From S012-113 sp039714715 (lineage in GTDB: Bacteria > Bacteroidota > Bacteroidia > Cytophagales > Cyclobacteriaceae), in contig JBDLIU010000064.1 of assembly GCA_039714715.1 (NCBI GenBank), positions 1 through 18,832 on the forward strand: a stretch of 18,832 bases of DNA, given 5' to 3'. The notes under the pieces were generated by a model, which worked only from the letters and a program-made list of their open reading frames with translations, ran no database searches and was not told the origin of the DNA. The position numbers and the translations under genes were made by a program. Positions 1 through 8,037 of this stretch are shown here, piece after piece (position 1 is the first letter of the stretch; the number at the start of each line of letters is the position of its first letter).

Positions 1-761
1 ATATATCCTCTCTCTCATGGATACATACTTTTGGGGCTGGGGTAGACTCTTTTATGAAATTAGACAATCTTTCGAATAAGACTGTAATTTCAAGAACAAC
101 AGGGAAGCTGGGGCACAAAATAGGAGAATATTGCTTGACATACATTCTTTTGGATATTAAAAACGTGCATTCAATATACAGGAATCAAGCTATAGGCCAT
201 TGGGAGCAACTATATCAACAATATTTGGATAACCAAAAAGTATTAATTCTTGGTACAGGACATGTTGGAAAAGGGATAGCCGGAGTTCTTAAAGGAAGGT
301 GCGCAACTATTTCCGGCTTAAGCAGGTCTTTGCAGTCATGTCATGAATTTGATAGAATGTATTCCTGGCAAGACCTGGAAGACCTTGATAAAGAATATGA
401 CATAATAATTAACACATTACCTAATACTCAAAAGACATTCAATATTATTGATAACAGGTTCTTCAGTCATTTTCGTAACATTCATTTTATTAATGTTGGA
501 AGAGGGGAGACAGTCAATGAGGATGATCTGCTAAGAGCGCTTGAATCCGGATTTGTAAGAAGAGCGACACTAGACGTATTCAAAACAGAACCGCTTCCTG
601 AATCATCTGCCTTATGGGATCATGATAAGATTGTTATAACACCTCACCAATCGGGTATTACTGATGTGGATGATGTGATTTCCAGTTTTGATCAAGCGTA
701 TCAGGGTTATATTAAAGGTGATGACTCATCTTTATATGTAAACAAAAAAGAAGGTTATTAA
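1..761 (+). CDS. D-2-hydroxyacid dehydrogenase, NAD(P)-binding (5' partial)
   Basis: Likely reduces or oxidises a 2-hydroxy/2-keto acid with NAD(P)H in the cytoplasm (glyoxylate/hydroxypyruvate reductase-like); the substrate cannot be told. The first ATG in frame is at 54, but the frame is open back to the edge (first full codon at 3). The residues before that ATG include WIHTFGAGVDSF, the family's conserved substrate-domain motif, so the true start lies outside the window and roughly 60 N-terminal residues are missing. A Rossmann motif GTGHVGKGIAG follows. The family's catalytic trio is visible: Arg in NVGRGETV, Glu in KTEPLP and His in ITPHQSG. The stop is TAA at 759-761. It faces galK tail to tail with 45 bp between them and shares no obvious role with the sugar genes. 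Family confidence is high, substrate unknown. Confidence 0.88.
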   Translation, partial: ISSLSWIHTFGAGVDSFMKLDNLSNKTVISRTTGKLGHKIGEYCLTYILLDIKNVHSIYRNQAIGHWEQLYQQYLDNQKVLILGTGHVGKGIAGVLKGRCATISGLSRSLQSCHEFDRMYSWQDLEDLDKEYDIIINTLPNTQKTFNIIDNRFFSHFRNIHFINVGRGETVNEDDLLRALESGFVRRATLDVFKTEPLPESSALWDHDKIVITPHQSGITDVDDVISSFDQAYQGYIKGDDSSLYVNKKEGY

Positions 762-767
762 GGTTGA

Positions 768-789
768 TCCTGAAAATACGATTTTAGGA
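768..789. terminator. Weak hairpin between convergent genes
   Basis: Between the dehydrogenase and galK stops the sequence TCCT-g-AAAAT-acg-ATTTT-AGGA can fold into a 9-bp stem with one bulged G and a 3-nt loop. It is AT-rich and has no clear T run on either side. Its only support as a bidirectional terminator is its position between converging genes. Confidence 0.2.
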
Positions 790-806
790 GTCTGGAACTA
801 GCAGAT

Positions 807-1970
807 CTATACAATGGCAACATTTAACTTCCCTGCCCCATCCGTAACCTCAATCTCGTACACCTTTGGCTCTTTATCAAACTCATTTTTATAGGCTTCG
901 AAAACAAGCTCTTCAAATTCATTGATTTGATCTCTTGCCACAAGGTTAATGGTGCAACCTCCAAAACCACCACCCATCATTCTTGATCCTGCCACATAAT
1001 CCAGGTCTTTGGTTAAATCCACTAAGAAGTCAAGCTCTTTACATGAAACCTCGTATTTATGTTGTAACCCTTTATGCGTTGCATACATTAATTGGCCTAA
1101 TGATTCAATATCATTGTTTTCCAACGCCCTGGTTGCCTGTTCTACCCTGTCATTTTCTTCGACCACATAGCTGCACCGGTCGTAAACCTTTTCAGGCATC
1201 TTACTTTCGAATAAATGAACTTGTTCCAAAGAAACATCTCGAAGATTGACTACTTGAGGGATTTCTTTTTTAATGATTTCTACTCCTTCTTCACATTCTT
1301 TCCTCCTGGTATTATATTCCGAAGATGCCAGAGAGTGTTTCACCTGCGTATCACAAAGAATGATTTGATAATTCTTTAATTTGAGAGGGAAATAATCATA
1401 TTCCAGGGTTCTGCAATCCAGTTTAAAGGCACTGCTGTCTTTTCCCATTACACTGGCAAATTGATCCATTATACCACACATGACACCTGCGTAGTTATGT
1501 TCGGCTGCCTGGGCCATCTTAATTAATTCAAGTTTATCAAACTCCAGGTTAAAGAGGTCATTCAATGCTGTTCCTACACCACTTTCCAAAGCAGCAGAGG
1601 AGGATAAACCTGCGCCTAATGGAATGTTTCCACCAAACACCATATTAAAACCTTCCAAAGATTTCCCTCTTTTATATATCTCCGCTATAACTCCTTTTAT
1701 ATAATTTGGCCAGTCTCTTCTTCCTCTTGAGACTTTTGAAAGATCAAAACTGAAATGCTCATCAAGGTCGTATGCATACAAGTTGCAAATTGACTTGGTT
1801 TGGTTCTTGCCAACTGCAAATACCATGGCTTTATCAATGGATGCAGGTAATACGAAACCATCGTTATAATCTGTATGTTCACCTAACAGGTTAATTCTGC
1901 CAGGCGCCCTGTAGAGGCAGAAATTATCATCAAATAATTCAACGTATTTATCTTTTATCTTATCAATCAC
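807..1970 (-). CDS. galK: Galactokinase
   Basis: Phosphorylates D-galactose to galactose-1-phosphate with ATP, the first committed Leloir step, in the cytoplasm. The 387 residues match the usual length (E. coli GalK is about 382). All three GHMP-kinase motifs are present: the galactokinase signature GRINLLGEHTDYNDG (residues 24-38), the phosphate loop PLGAGLSSSAALE (117-129) and the C-terminal glycine-rich GSRMMGGGFGGC. The expected catalytic base is Asp169 in CGIMDQF and the stabilising Arg is Arg25. The start codon is GTG (1968-1970); no in-frame ATG fits upstream, and the residues before Arg25 match family length. The gene begins 18 bp after the symporter stop, so the two are almost certainly co-transcribed. 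galT, galE and galM are absent here and must lie elsewhere if the pathway is complete. Confidence 0.96.
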   Translation of the reverse strand: MIDKIKDKYVELFDDNFCLYRAPGRINLLGEHTDYNDGFVLPASIDKAMVFAVGKNQTKSICNLYAYDLDEHFSFDLSKVSRGRRDWPNYIKGVIAEIYKRGKSLEGFNMVFGGNIPLGAGLSSSAALESGVGTALNDLFNLEFDKLELIKMAQAAEHNYAGVMCGIMDQFASVMGKDSSAFKLDCRTLEYDYFPLKLKNYQIILCDTQVKHSLASSEYNTRRKECEEGVEIIKKEIPQVVNLRDVSLEQVHLFESKMPEKVYDRCSYVVEENDRVEQATRALENNDIESLGQLMYATHKGLQHKYEVSCKELDFLVDLTKDLDYVAGSRMMGGGFGGCTINLVARDQINEFEELVFEAYKNEFDKEPKVYEIEVTDGAGKLNVAIV

Positions 1971-1988
1971 GATTTCAGCATTAAAAAA

Positions 1989-3599
1989 TTACCAGAAGAG
2001 TGCGTATAGTACTACCAGAATGATTGAAATCACGATAGCACTAAGATTAAATTTAGGACCAGTTTTAAATAGTTCTGCGCTAAGCTTAATTCCTTTTACA
2101 TCATAACCACCCTTATTGGTGATATGCGATATAATTAACATAATAGCGGCAACAACAAGGAAAGTGTATCCCATTTGATCCATCCATGGAAGTTCTGTGA
2201 ACAATTTGAATAGCAGTGCCACAGGCAGCGCAAGAATAGCGCCCCAAATTGCAGCATTGGCTGATGTCTTTTTCCAGAATAAACCGAGGATAAATATGGC
2301 CAGGATACCCGGGCTAACTAAGCCTGTATATTCCTGTATATATTGGAAGGCCTGAGGTATTCCACCCAGCATTGGTGCTATGAACACTGCAATTATCAAT
2401 GCAATGGCTGCTGATAATCTTCCAACGGTTACCAGGTTTTTTTCAGAGGAATTGGTGTTTATATAAGCTTTGTAAATATCCATAGTGAAAATGGTAGACG
2501 TTGAGTTCAACATTGATGCTAAAGAAGAAACAATGGCAGCTGCTAGTGCAGCAAACGCAACGCCTTTAACACCTGCCGGCAAGAATTTCAATAACCATGG
2601 ATAAGCCTTATCAGCCTGGTCCAATGATGGAATGTTTACCAGGGCAGTTTCACCCAACCTCTCCATAATGGCAGGATCATTAGCTATAACATAGGCCGCA
2701 ATACCAGGTATTACTACAATAAGTGGTATTAAAAGTTTTAGAAATGCGGCAAAAACAATTCCTCTTTGAGATTCTTTTAAGCTTTTAGCAGCTAAAGTTC
2801 TCTGAATAATATACTGGTTGAATCCCCAGTAATATAGGTTAGCTACCCATAATCCTCCAACCAAAACGCCAATACCTGGCAGGTTTACATATTCAGGGTG
2901 GGAACTATCAAGTATCATTTTAAAATGGCCCGGGGCCGAATTAAACACATAACTTAATCCATCTAAAACACCTCCATCGGTTACCATATCCAAAGCAATA
3001 TAGGTGGTGAACAATCCTCCCAGTACAAGGAAAATTACCTGAATAACGTCTGTCCAGGCTACGGCTGATAATCCGCCATATAATGAATAAGCTGAAGCAA
3101 ATAGTGCTAAGCCTATAACACCATACCACATCGGAATGCCCATTATGGTTTCAATAGCTAAAGCACCTAAATATAGTACAGATGTTAGGTTAACGAAAAT
3201 ATATAAGCCAATCCAGAATACTGCTAAAATGGTTTTTACATTCTTGTTGTATCGAACTTCTAAAAATCCAGGAATGGTATAAATCTTCTTCTCTATGAAA
3301 ATCGGCAAAAAGTATTTACCTACAATGATAAGCGTAATAGCTGCCATCCACTCATAAGAAGCAATTGCAAGGCCTATGGCAAAACCAGATCCAGACATTC
3401 CAATAAACTGTTCGGCTGAGATATTGGCCGCAATCAAGGAAGCTCCAATGGCCCACCACGGCAAGGATTTACTTGCCAAAAAATAATCTTCTGATGTTTT
3501 TTCAACTCCTTTTTTCGTTCTTGAGACCCAAAGGCCAACTCCTATAATGAGAAGTCCGTAGGCAACGAAAATAATCTTATCAATAGTAGAGAAATCCAT
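1989..3599 (-). CDS. Na+/galactose symporter, SSS family (vSGLT-like)
   Basis: Inner-membrane sodium:solute symporter, very probably importing galactose or glucose with Na+. The ATG start at 3599 gives 536 residues, against about 543 for Vibrio vSGLT; an in-frame TTG at 3623 would add 8 residues. Compared with vSGLT from memory, identity is high along most of the length. Sugar-site motifs are kept: the Gln in ISAEQFIG, the Glu in ASYEWM, the Asn/Tyr pair in YYWGFNQY, the Lys in TLAAKS and the Gln in YIQEYTG. The Na2-site serines in VSSLASMLNST are also kept. The usual multi-helix hydrophobic pattern is visible, ending in VLYALFW. It is the first gene of the symporter-galK operon, divergent from lacI, with an operator about 90 bp upstream of the ATG. 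Confidence in family and galactose-type specificity is high. Confidence 0.94.
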   Translation of the reverse strand: MDFSTIDKIIFVAYGLLIIGVGLWVSRTKKGVEKTSEDYFLASKSLPWWAIGASLIAANISAEQFIGMSGSGFAIGLAIASYEWMAAITLIIVGKYFLPIFIEKKIYTIPGFLEVRYNKNVKTILAVFWIGLYIFVNLTSVLYLGALAIETIMGIPMWYGVIGLALFASAYSLYGGLSAVAWTDVIQVIFLVLGGLFTTYIALDMVTDGGVLDGLSYVFNSAPGHFKMILDSSHPEYVNLPGIGVLVGGLWVANLYYWGFNQYIIQRTLAAKSLKESQRGIVFAAFLKLLIPLIVVIPGIAAYVIANDPAIMERLGETALVNIPSLDQADKAYPWLLKFLPAGVKGVAFAALAAAIVSSLASMLNSTSTIFTMDIYKAYINTNSSEKNLVTVGRLSAAIALIIAVFIAPMLGGIPQAFQYIQEYTGLVSPGILAIFILGLFWKKTSANAAIWGAILALPVALLFKLFTELPWMDQMGYTFLVVAAIMLIISHITNKGGYDVKGIKLSAELFKTGPKFNLSAIVISIILVVLYALFW

Positions 3600-3687
3600 T
3601 TTTACTTTTTGTGTTTCTACCAAATTTATCCTAAGGATTTTAGAATAAGGAATAAATGTAGATAGATATTATTGTATTTAATAAAAT

Positions 3688-3705
3688 AACGTTACCGGTA
3701 TCGTT
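3688..3705. promoter_or_regulatory. LacI-family operator O1 (symporter/lacI divergent promoter)
   Basis: The 18-mer AACGTTACCGGTATCGTT lies in the intergenic region between the divergent symporter and lacI genes. It differs at one base from the perfect palindrome at 4860-4877. It has a central C-G step, as LacI-family operators do. On the minus strand a TACATTTA sequence (near 3650-3657) resembles the Bacteroidota -7 element TAnnTTTG. If real, this places the operator over the -33 region of the symporter promoter, which suits repression. It is 77 bp upstream of the lacI start, so autoregulation is also possible. The repeat is seen directly; the function is inferred. Confidence 0.75.
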
Positions 3706-3781
3706 ATCGAAAAAAGAATAAAATGTGTTATTATTGAATTGTATTTGATGTGCTACGGTACTAACTATTGAATAAGCAGTA

Positions 3782-4825
3782 TTGAGAAAGCCTACCACCA
3801 TAAAAGACATTGCAAGAATACTTAACATTTCTGTCTCTACTGTTTCGAGGGCAATGAGAGGTGCTGGTGATATTAATCCTGAAACAAAAAAAAAGGTATT
3901 AAAATTGGCAGATGAGCTTGATTATGAGCCCAATACGCTGGCGAAAAACCTGGTAGAAAAGAACACAAAAACAATAGGTGTTATTGTTCCGGAACTTGAT
4001 CTCGATTTCTTTGCATCGAACATCAGGGGTATCTACGAGAAGGCGTATGAAAAGGGATACAAAGTGATGCTTGCACAATCCGGGGAGGACTTTGACAAGG
4101 AAGTAGATATTATTAAAACAATGGTAGGTGACCGGCTGGATGGTTTGATCATATCACTTTCAAAAAATACCAAGAGTTATTCTCATTTTGATAAAATAGT
4201 AAGAAGAGAGATGCCTCTTGTAATATTTGACAGGTATACACATAACATTGCATGTTCTAATGTAATTGCTGATAATAGAACAGGTGCTTTTGAGGCAACA
4301 CAACATCTTATTGACCAGGGATACACTAAAATTGCCCATCTGGGTGGGCCTAATAACCTGGAGATATCCAAAAGAAGGTTAAAGGGATACAAGGACGCCC
4401 TTTTAGCCAATGGTTTTAATATTGATGATGACTATATCGAACATTGTAATTTGAGTAAACCGGATACTATTGCAAAAGTTAAGAAACTAATGAATTTACC
4501 GAATCCGCCCAATGCTATTTTTACAGTGAATGATCTTTCAGCCATTGAAGTAATTAACTACGTGAAAGAGATTGGCTTGAAAATACCTTATCATTTTGGC
4601 GTAGTGGGATTCAATAACGATCCATTTTCAGAATATATGGATCCAAAATTAAGTACCGTAAATATTCCGGCTACTGAAATGGGGAGATTTGCCGCTCAAA
4701 TTGTTATAGATCAAATTGAAAATGATAACATTCGGCTTGTTACCGAAAAGCTGAATTGTAACCTGATTGTGAGAGAGAGCTCCAATAGAATTGAGTATAT
4801 TGATAAAAACATAAAAAACGGATAA
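3782..4825 (+). CDS. LacI/GalR-family transcriptional regulator
   Basis: DNA-binding repressor with a sugar-responsive periplasmic-binding-like domain. The N-terminal helix-turn-helix reads TIKDIARILNISVSTVSRAM (residues 6-25). The hinge helix segment NTLAKNL follows near residues 51-57, and the effector/dimer domain starts with KTIGVIVPELD. Typical later motifs are PPNAIFTVNDLSA and GVVGFNNDPFSEYMDP. Length (347) is normal. The start is TTG at 3782: an in-frame stop lies at 3773-3775, and the next ATG would remove the recognition helix, so no ATG start is possible. Two matching palindromes flank the gene, one on each side, which makes it the probable regulator of both the symporter-galK operon and the susC operon. 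Galactose or a galactoside is the likely effector by context only. Confidence 0.93.
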   Translation: MRKPTTIKDIARILNISVSTVSRAMRGAGDINPETKKKVLKLADELDYEPNTLAKNLVEKNTKTIGVIVPELDLDFFASNIRGIYEKAYEKGYKVMLAQSGEDFDKEVDIIKTMVGDRLDGLIISLSKNTKSYSHFDKIVRREMPLVIFDRYTHNIACSNVIADNRTGAFEATQHLIDQGYTKIAHLGGPNNLEISKRRLKGYKDALLANGFNIDDDYIEHCNLSKPDTIAKVKKLMNLPNPPNAIFTVNDLSAIEVINYVKEIGLKIPYHFGVVGFNNDPFSEYMDPKLSTVNIPATEMGRFAAQIVIDQIENDNIRLVTEKLNCNLIVRESSNRIEYIDKNIKNG

Positions 4826-4859
4826 TTAACCTGTTTAAAGGTTTAAGCAAAAAATCGGC

Positions 4860-4877
4860 AACGTTACCGGTAACGTT
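4860..4877. promoter_or_regulatory. LacI-family operator O2 upstream of susC
   Basis: A perfect 18-bp palindrome, AACGTTACCGGTAACGTT, lies 104 bp upstream of the susC start and 34 bp after the lacI stop. It is built from three consecutive 6-bp self-complementary blocks (AACGTT, ACCGGT, AACGTT). The only other copy I found in the window is O1, with one mismatch. Its position upstream of the first PUL gene suggests the LacI regulator controls the PUL operon. Binding is inferred. Confidence 0.78.
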
Positions 4878-4925
4878 ATTTTAATTCTTATACATAGATT
4901 ATTTAAACTATATTTTTTCCTTCAA

Positions 4926-4958
4926 TTTGTTAAGATTAATTTCATACAAAAATATTTG
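4926..4958 (+). promoter_or_regulatory. Candidate Bacteroidota-type promoter for the susC operon
   Basis: TTTG at 4926-4929 and AATATTTG at 4951-4958 are spaced by 21 bp. They resemble the Bacteroidota -33 TTTG and -7 TAnnTTTG elements, with one mismatch in the -7 box. Transcription would begin about 10-20 bases before the ATG at 4982. If correct, operator O2 lies well upstream of the core promoter. The region is very AT-rich, so chance matches are likely. Confidence 0.25.
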
Positions 4959-4981
4959 TTCAACTATTAACCAAGTAATTT

Positions 4982-7900
4982 ATGGGACAAACAGGTACAC
5001 GCATCTTGTTTTTGATGTTGTTATCTCTTATTGTATCCAGTTTGAATGTCAATGCAAATGGAGCATTGGCGCTTTCAAATGAGTTCTTACAACAACAAGA
5101 TAATGAGATTAAAGTTACAGGAACTGTAAAAGATGAATCTGGTGTGGCAATTCCCGGAGCTACCGTTTACATCCAGGAGACAGGCAACGGTACAATCACA
5201 GACATTGATGGTAAATATACCATTGAGGTTGAGATGGGTCACACCATTACGTTTAGCTTTGTAGGCTACAAAACGCAAAACGTTGTTTTTGAAGGACAAT
5301 CGACTTTAGACATTGTTCTGGTAGAAGATACCCAGGCACTTGAAGAAATAATTGTGGTAGGGTATGGTACTCAAAAGAAATCAGATATTACCGGGTCGGT
5401 TTCAGTGATAGACATGGAATCGCTTCCGGTAAAATCTCCGGTAAGTATTTCACAGGCTTTACAGGGGGCTGCAGCCGGGGTTCAGGTAATTAATAGTGGC
5501 GCACCCGGATCAAGCCCTATTATTCGAATCAGGGGGCTTTCCACATTCGGTGGAGGTTCACCTTTGTATGTTATTGATGGAGTTCCCGGGGTAGCCAACA
5601 GGGATTTTAACCCACAGGAGGTTGAATCTATCCAGGTACTTAAAGACGCATCGGCAGCGGCTATCTATGGATCCCGTGCAGCTAATGGTGTAATTCTGAT
5701 TACAACCAAAAAGGGCAAGGAAAAATTTGCTATAGATTTTGATGCCAGGTATGGTGTGGAAGAGGTGCCCAGGAAAATTGATGTAATGAATGCCCTTGAA
5801 CATGCTACATTGGATAATCTGGCACATGATAATGCTGGTATAGCCCATTCACCTGCATCAGATATGGTGGTTACAGATCCATCATCCATGCCGGATACCG
5901 ATTGGCAGGGGTATATGTTCCAGCCTGGTATTATCCAGGATTATAATATGTCAATAAGTTCTGCAAATGAGGGTGGCACCTACAGATTTGCGCTAGGGCA
6001 CCTTAATAGAGAAGGTGTAATTCGTGGACCTGAGTTTTCAAGATCAAGTATATCATTATCCGCAACTCAGAAATATGAAAAATTTGAAATGGGAACTATT
6101 GTTCGTGGCACCTATACTGAATCCAACGATGTGATAGGCTTACCATTCTTTGATGCTTTAACAGCCCTGCCTAATGTGGCTATTTATAATGAGAATAATG
6201 TTGGTGGATTTGGAGCCGGTGATGATATTAACCAGACTTATTTTACAAACCCGGTAGGTAATCAGTTAACACGAGATTTTAGAGCTCATACCTATAAGGC
6301 TGTAGCCCAGGTGTTTGCTGAATATAAAATCACAGATGAATTGAAGTATAAATTCACTGGTGCTATTGACGCTTCGAATCAACGATGGATAGGTAAGAGA
6401 GAGGCTGCCTACTTGCGCTATAAGGACAATCCGATCTCTTCAATTGACGAAAGTACAACGCACTGGTTAGACTGGACATTTAACCACATCCTTACATTTG
6501 ATAAAACAATTGACAATCATAATATAAATGCTGTTGGTGTTTATGAATTCTTAGGTTGGAGGATGAGACATAGCAGGGCCTATGGTGAAGATGTTTCTCA
6601 GGATGGTAATGGTAATTATTTCTGGGTAGTAGATGCTGCCAAAGAAAACCAGACAATCAATGGATCAGCTCAAGAAACAGGTCTTCATTCAGCAATATCA
6701 AGGATTAATTATTCATATAACGATAAATACCTGGTGCAATTAACAGGTAGGTATGATTATACTTCGAAATTATTAAAAGAAAATCGTGGGGCATTCTTCC
6801 CTTCAGTTTCCCTGGGATGGAAACTTACCGAGGAATCTTTCTTAAGTGACGTAAGCTTTCTGGATCTGCTAAAACTGCGTGTTGGTTATGGAGAGTTGGG
6901 AAATGCAAACATCGGTTCATATGATTATGCAGCATTTATTAACTCAAATGTTAACTACGTTTTTGGCGCCAGTCAGGCTATTGCAAATGGTGCAACTCAA
7001 ATAAGATTAGTTAATACAGATCTTATATGGGAAACAACGGCAACCGCCAACATCGGAATTGATTTTGGAATGCTTTCTGGTAGAATGCAGGGGAGTTTAG
7101 AAGCATATCGTAAAGACACTCGCGATGCACTATTGCCAGTTAACATCCCTATTTCAACCGGTAATTTTGGAGGAGATCCTTATCAAAATGTGGGTGACCT
7201 CAGAAATACAGGTGTGGAATTATCTGTGACTTACCAGGATGAAATACTAAACGATTTGAATTACAGGGCAACATTAAATGTCGGAGCCAATAAAAACGAA
7301 GTAATGAATGTAGGTGATTTAGGTCAGTTGAGTGGAAACCTTACCATGACACGTCCTGGTTATGCTGTCGGAACATTTTTCTTAAGAGAAACCGATGGTA
7401 TTTGGCAACTGGGTGAAGAGCCGGATGCAATCCTGCAAGGCGCCTATCCTGGTGATGTACATTTTATTGATCAGAATGATGATGGTTCTATAGATGATGA
7501 TGATCGTATTATGATGGGTAACCCATTCCCTTTGGCAGATATTGGTGTAAACCTTTTTGTCGAATATATGGGATTTGATTTATCTATCTTCTTGTTCTCA
7601 CAACTAGGACATGATATTTTCTGGGGGCAAGGTTACGTAATGGATCGAACAGATGATTACATTAACCACTTGGCAGATTTCGAGCCATGGACTCCTGAAA
7701 ATCAATCAAATACAACACCTATAGCCATGTATGGTGCAGCAGGTGGTAGAAATTACTATAATTCACAAGACAGGTACCTGTACAACGGTGACTTCTTAAA
7801 AATTAAAAATCTTGAATTAGGGTATACATTACCTGAAGACCTGACTCAAAAGGTTGGGATGAAGACATTAAGAGTCTATTTTTCAGGGCAGAACTTGCTG

Positions 7901-8026
7901 ACTTTAACCAAATATCCTGGCTACGATCCGGAAGTGGTTAATGGTTGGATACTTGAAAGAGGTGTTGACTGGGGTGCATACCCTAATCCACGTGTTGTTT
8001 CGTTGGGCTTAAAAGCTAAGTTCTAA
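4982..8026 (+). CDS. SusC/RagA-family TonB-linked outer-membrane transporter
   Basis: Outer-membrane beta-barrel that takes up glycan oligomers using TonB energy, in complex with the SusD-like partner next to it. Order of parts: signal peptide about residues 1-26; a carboxypeptidase-D-like regulatory domain about 43-115 (KVTGTVKDESGVAIPGATVY at its start); a TonB-box region EEIIVVGYGTQKK (121-133); a plug domain with the SusC-typical SPLYVIDGVPG and RAANGVILITTKKG; then a long barrel ending in an aromatic residue, SLGLKAKF, as outer-membrane barrels do. There is no N-terminal STN domain, so it is unlikely to signal through an anti-sigma factor, which fits control by LacI. Length 1014 is normal. 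susD follows after 11 bp. Confidence 0.96.
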   Translation: MGQTGTRILFLMLLSLIVSSLNVNANGALALSNEFLQQQDNEIKVTGTVKDESGVAIPGATVYIQETGNGTITDIDGKYTIEVEMGHTITFSFVGYKTQNVVFEGQSTLDIVLVEDTQALEEIIVVGYGTQKKSDITGSVSVIDMESLPVKSPVSISQALQGAAAGVQVINSGAPGSSPIIRIRGLSTFGGGSPLYVIDGVPGVANRDFNPQEVESIQVLKDASAAAIYGSRAANGVILITTKKGKEKFAIDFDARYGVEEVPRKIDVMNALEHATLDNLAHDNAGIAHSPASDMVVTDPSSMPDTDWQGYMFQPGIIQDYNMSISSANEGGTYRFALGHLNREGVIRGPEFSRSSISLSATQKYEKFEMGTIVRGTYTESNDVIGLPFFDALTALPNVAIYNENNVGGFGAGDDINQTYFTNPVGNQLTRDFRAHTYKAVAQVFAEYKITDELKYKFTGAIDASNQRWIGKREAAYLRYKDNPISSIDESTTHWLDWTFNHILTFDKTIDNHNINAVGVYEFLGWRMRHSRAYGEDVSQDGNGNYFWVVDAAKENQTINGSAQETGLHSAISRINYSYNDKYLVQLTGRYDYTSKLLKENRGAFFPSVSLGWKLTEESFLSDVSFLDLLKLRVGYGELGNANIGSYDYAAFINSNVNYVFGASQAIANGATQIRLVNTDLIWETTATANIGIDFGMLSGRMQGSLEAYRKDTRDALLPVNIPISTGNFGGDPYQNVGDLRNTGVELSVTYQDEILNDLNYRATLNVGANKNEVMNVGDLGQLSGNLTMTRPGYAVGTFFLRETDGIWQLGEEPDAILQGAYPGDVHFIDQNDDGSIDDDDRIMMGNPFPLADIGVNLFVEYMGFDLSIFLFSQLGHDIFWGQGYVMDRTDDYINHLADFEPWTPENQSNTTPIAMYGAAGGRNYYNSQDRYLYNGDFLKIKNLELGYTLPEDLTQKVGMKTLRVYFSGQNLLTLTKYPGYDPEVVNGWILERGVDWGAYPNPRVVSLGLKAKF

Positions 8027-8037
8027 TTTTAATTCAC

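Noticed and set aside
983..1249. 88-codon plus-strand ORF inside galK
   Set aside because: It is fully antisense to a well-conserved galactokinase and has no protein signature.
3640..3828. 62-codon minus-strand ORF across the symporter/lacI promoter region
   Set aside because: It overlaps the operator and the lacI HTH coding region antisense, has no recognisable domain, and its hydrophobic look comes from AT-rich DNA.
4826..4859. Possible terminator after lacI (AACC...GGTT with T-rich flanks)
   Set aside because: The stem is only 4-5 bp and there is no T run after it; too weak to annotate.
7150..7165. A further ACCGGT-containing site as a third operator
   Set aside because: It lies inside the susC coding region and only the 6-bp core matches; the flanking AACGTT blocks are missing.
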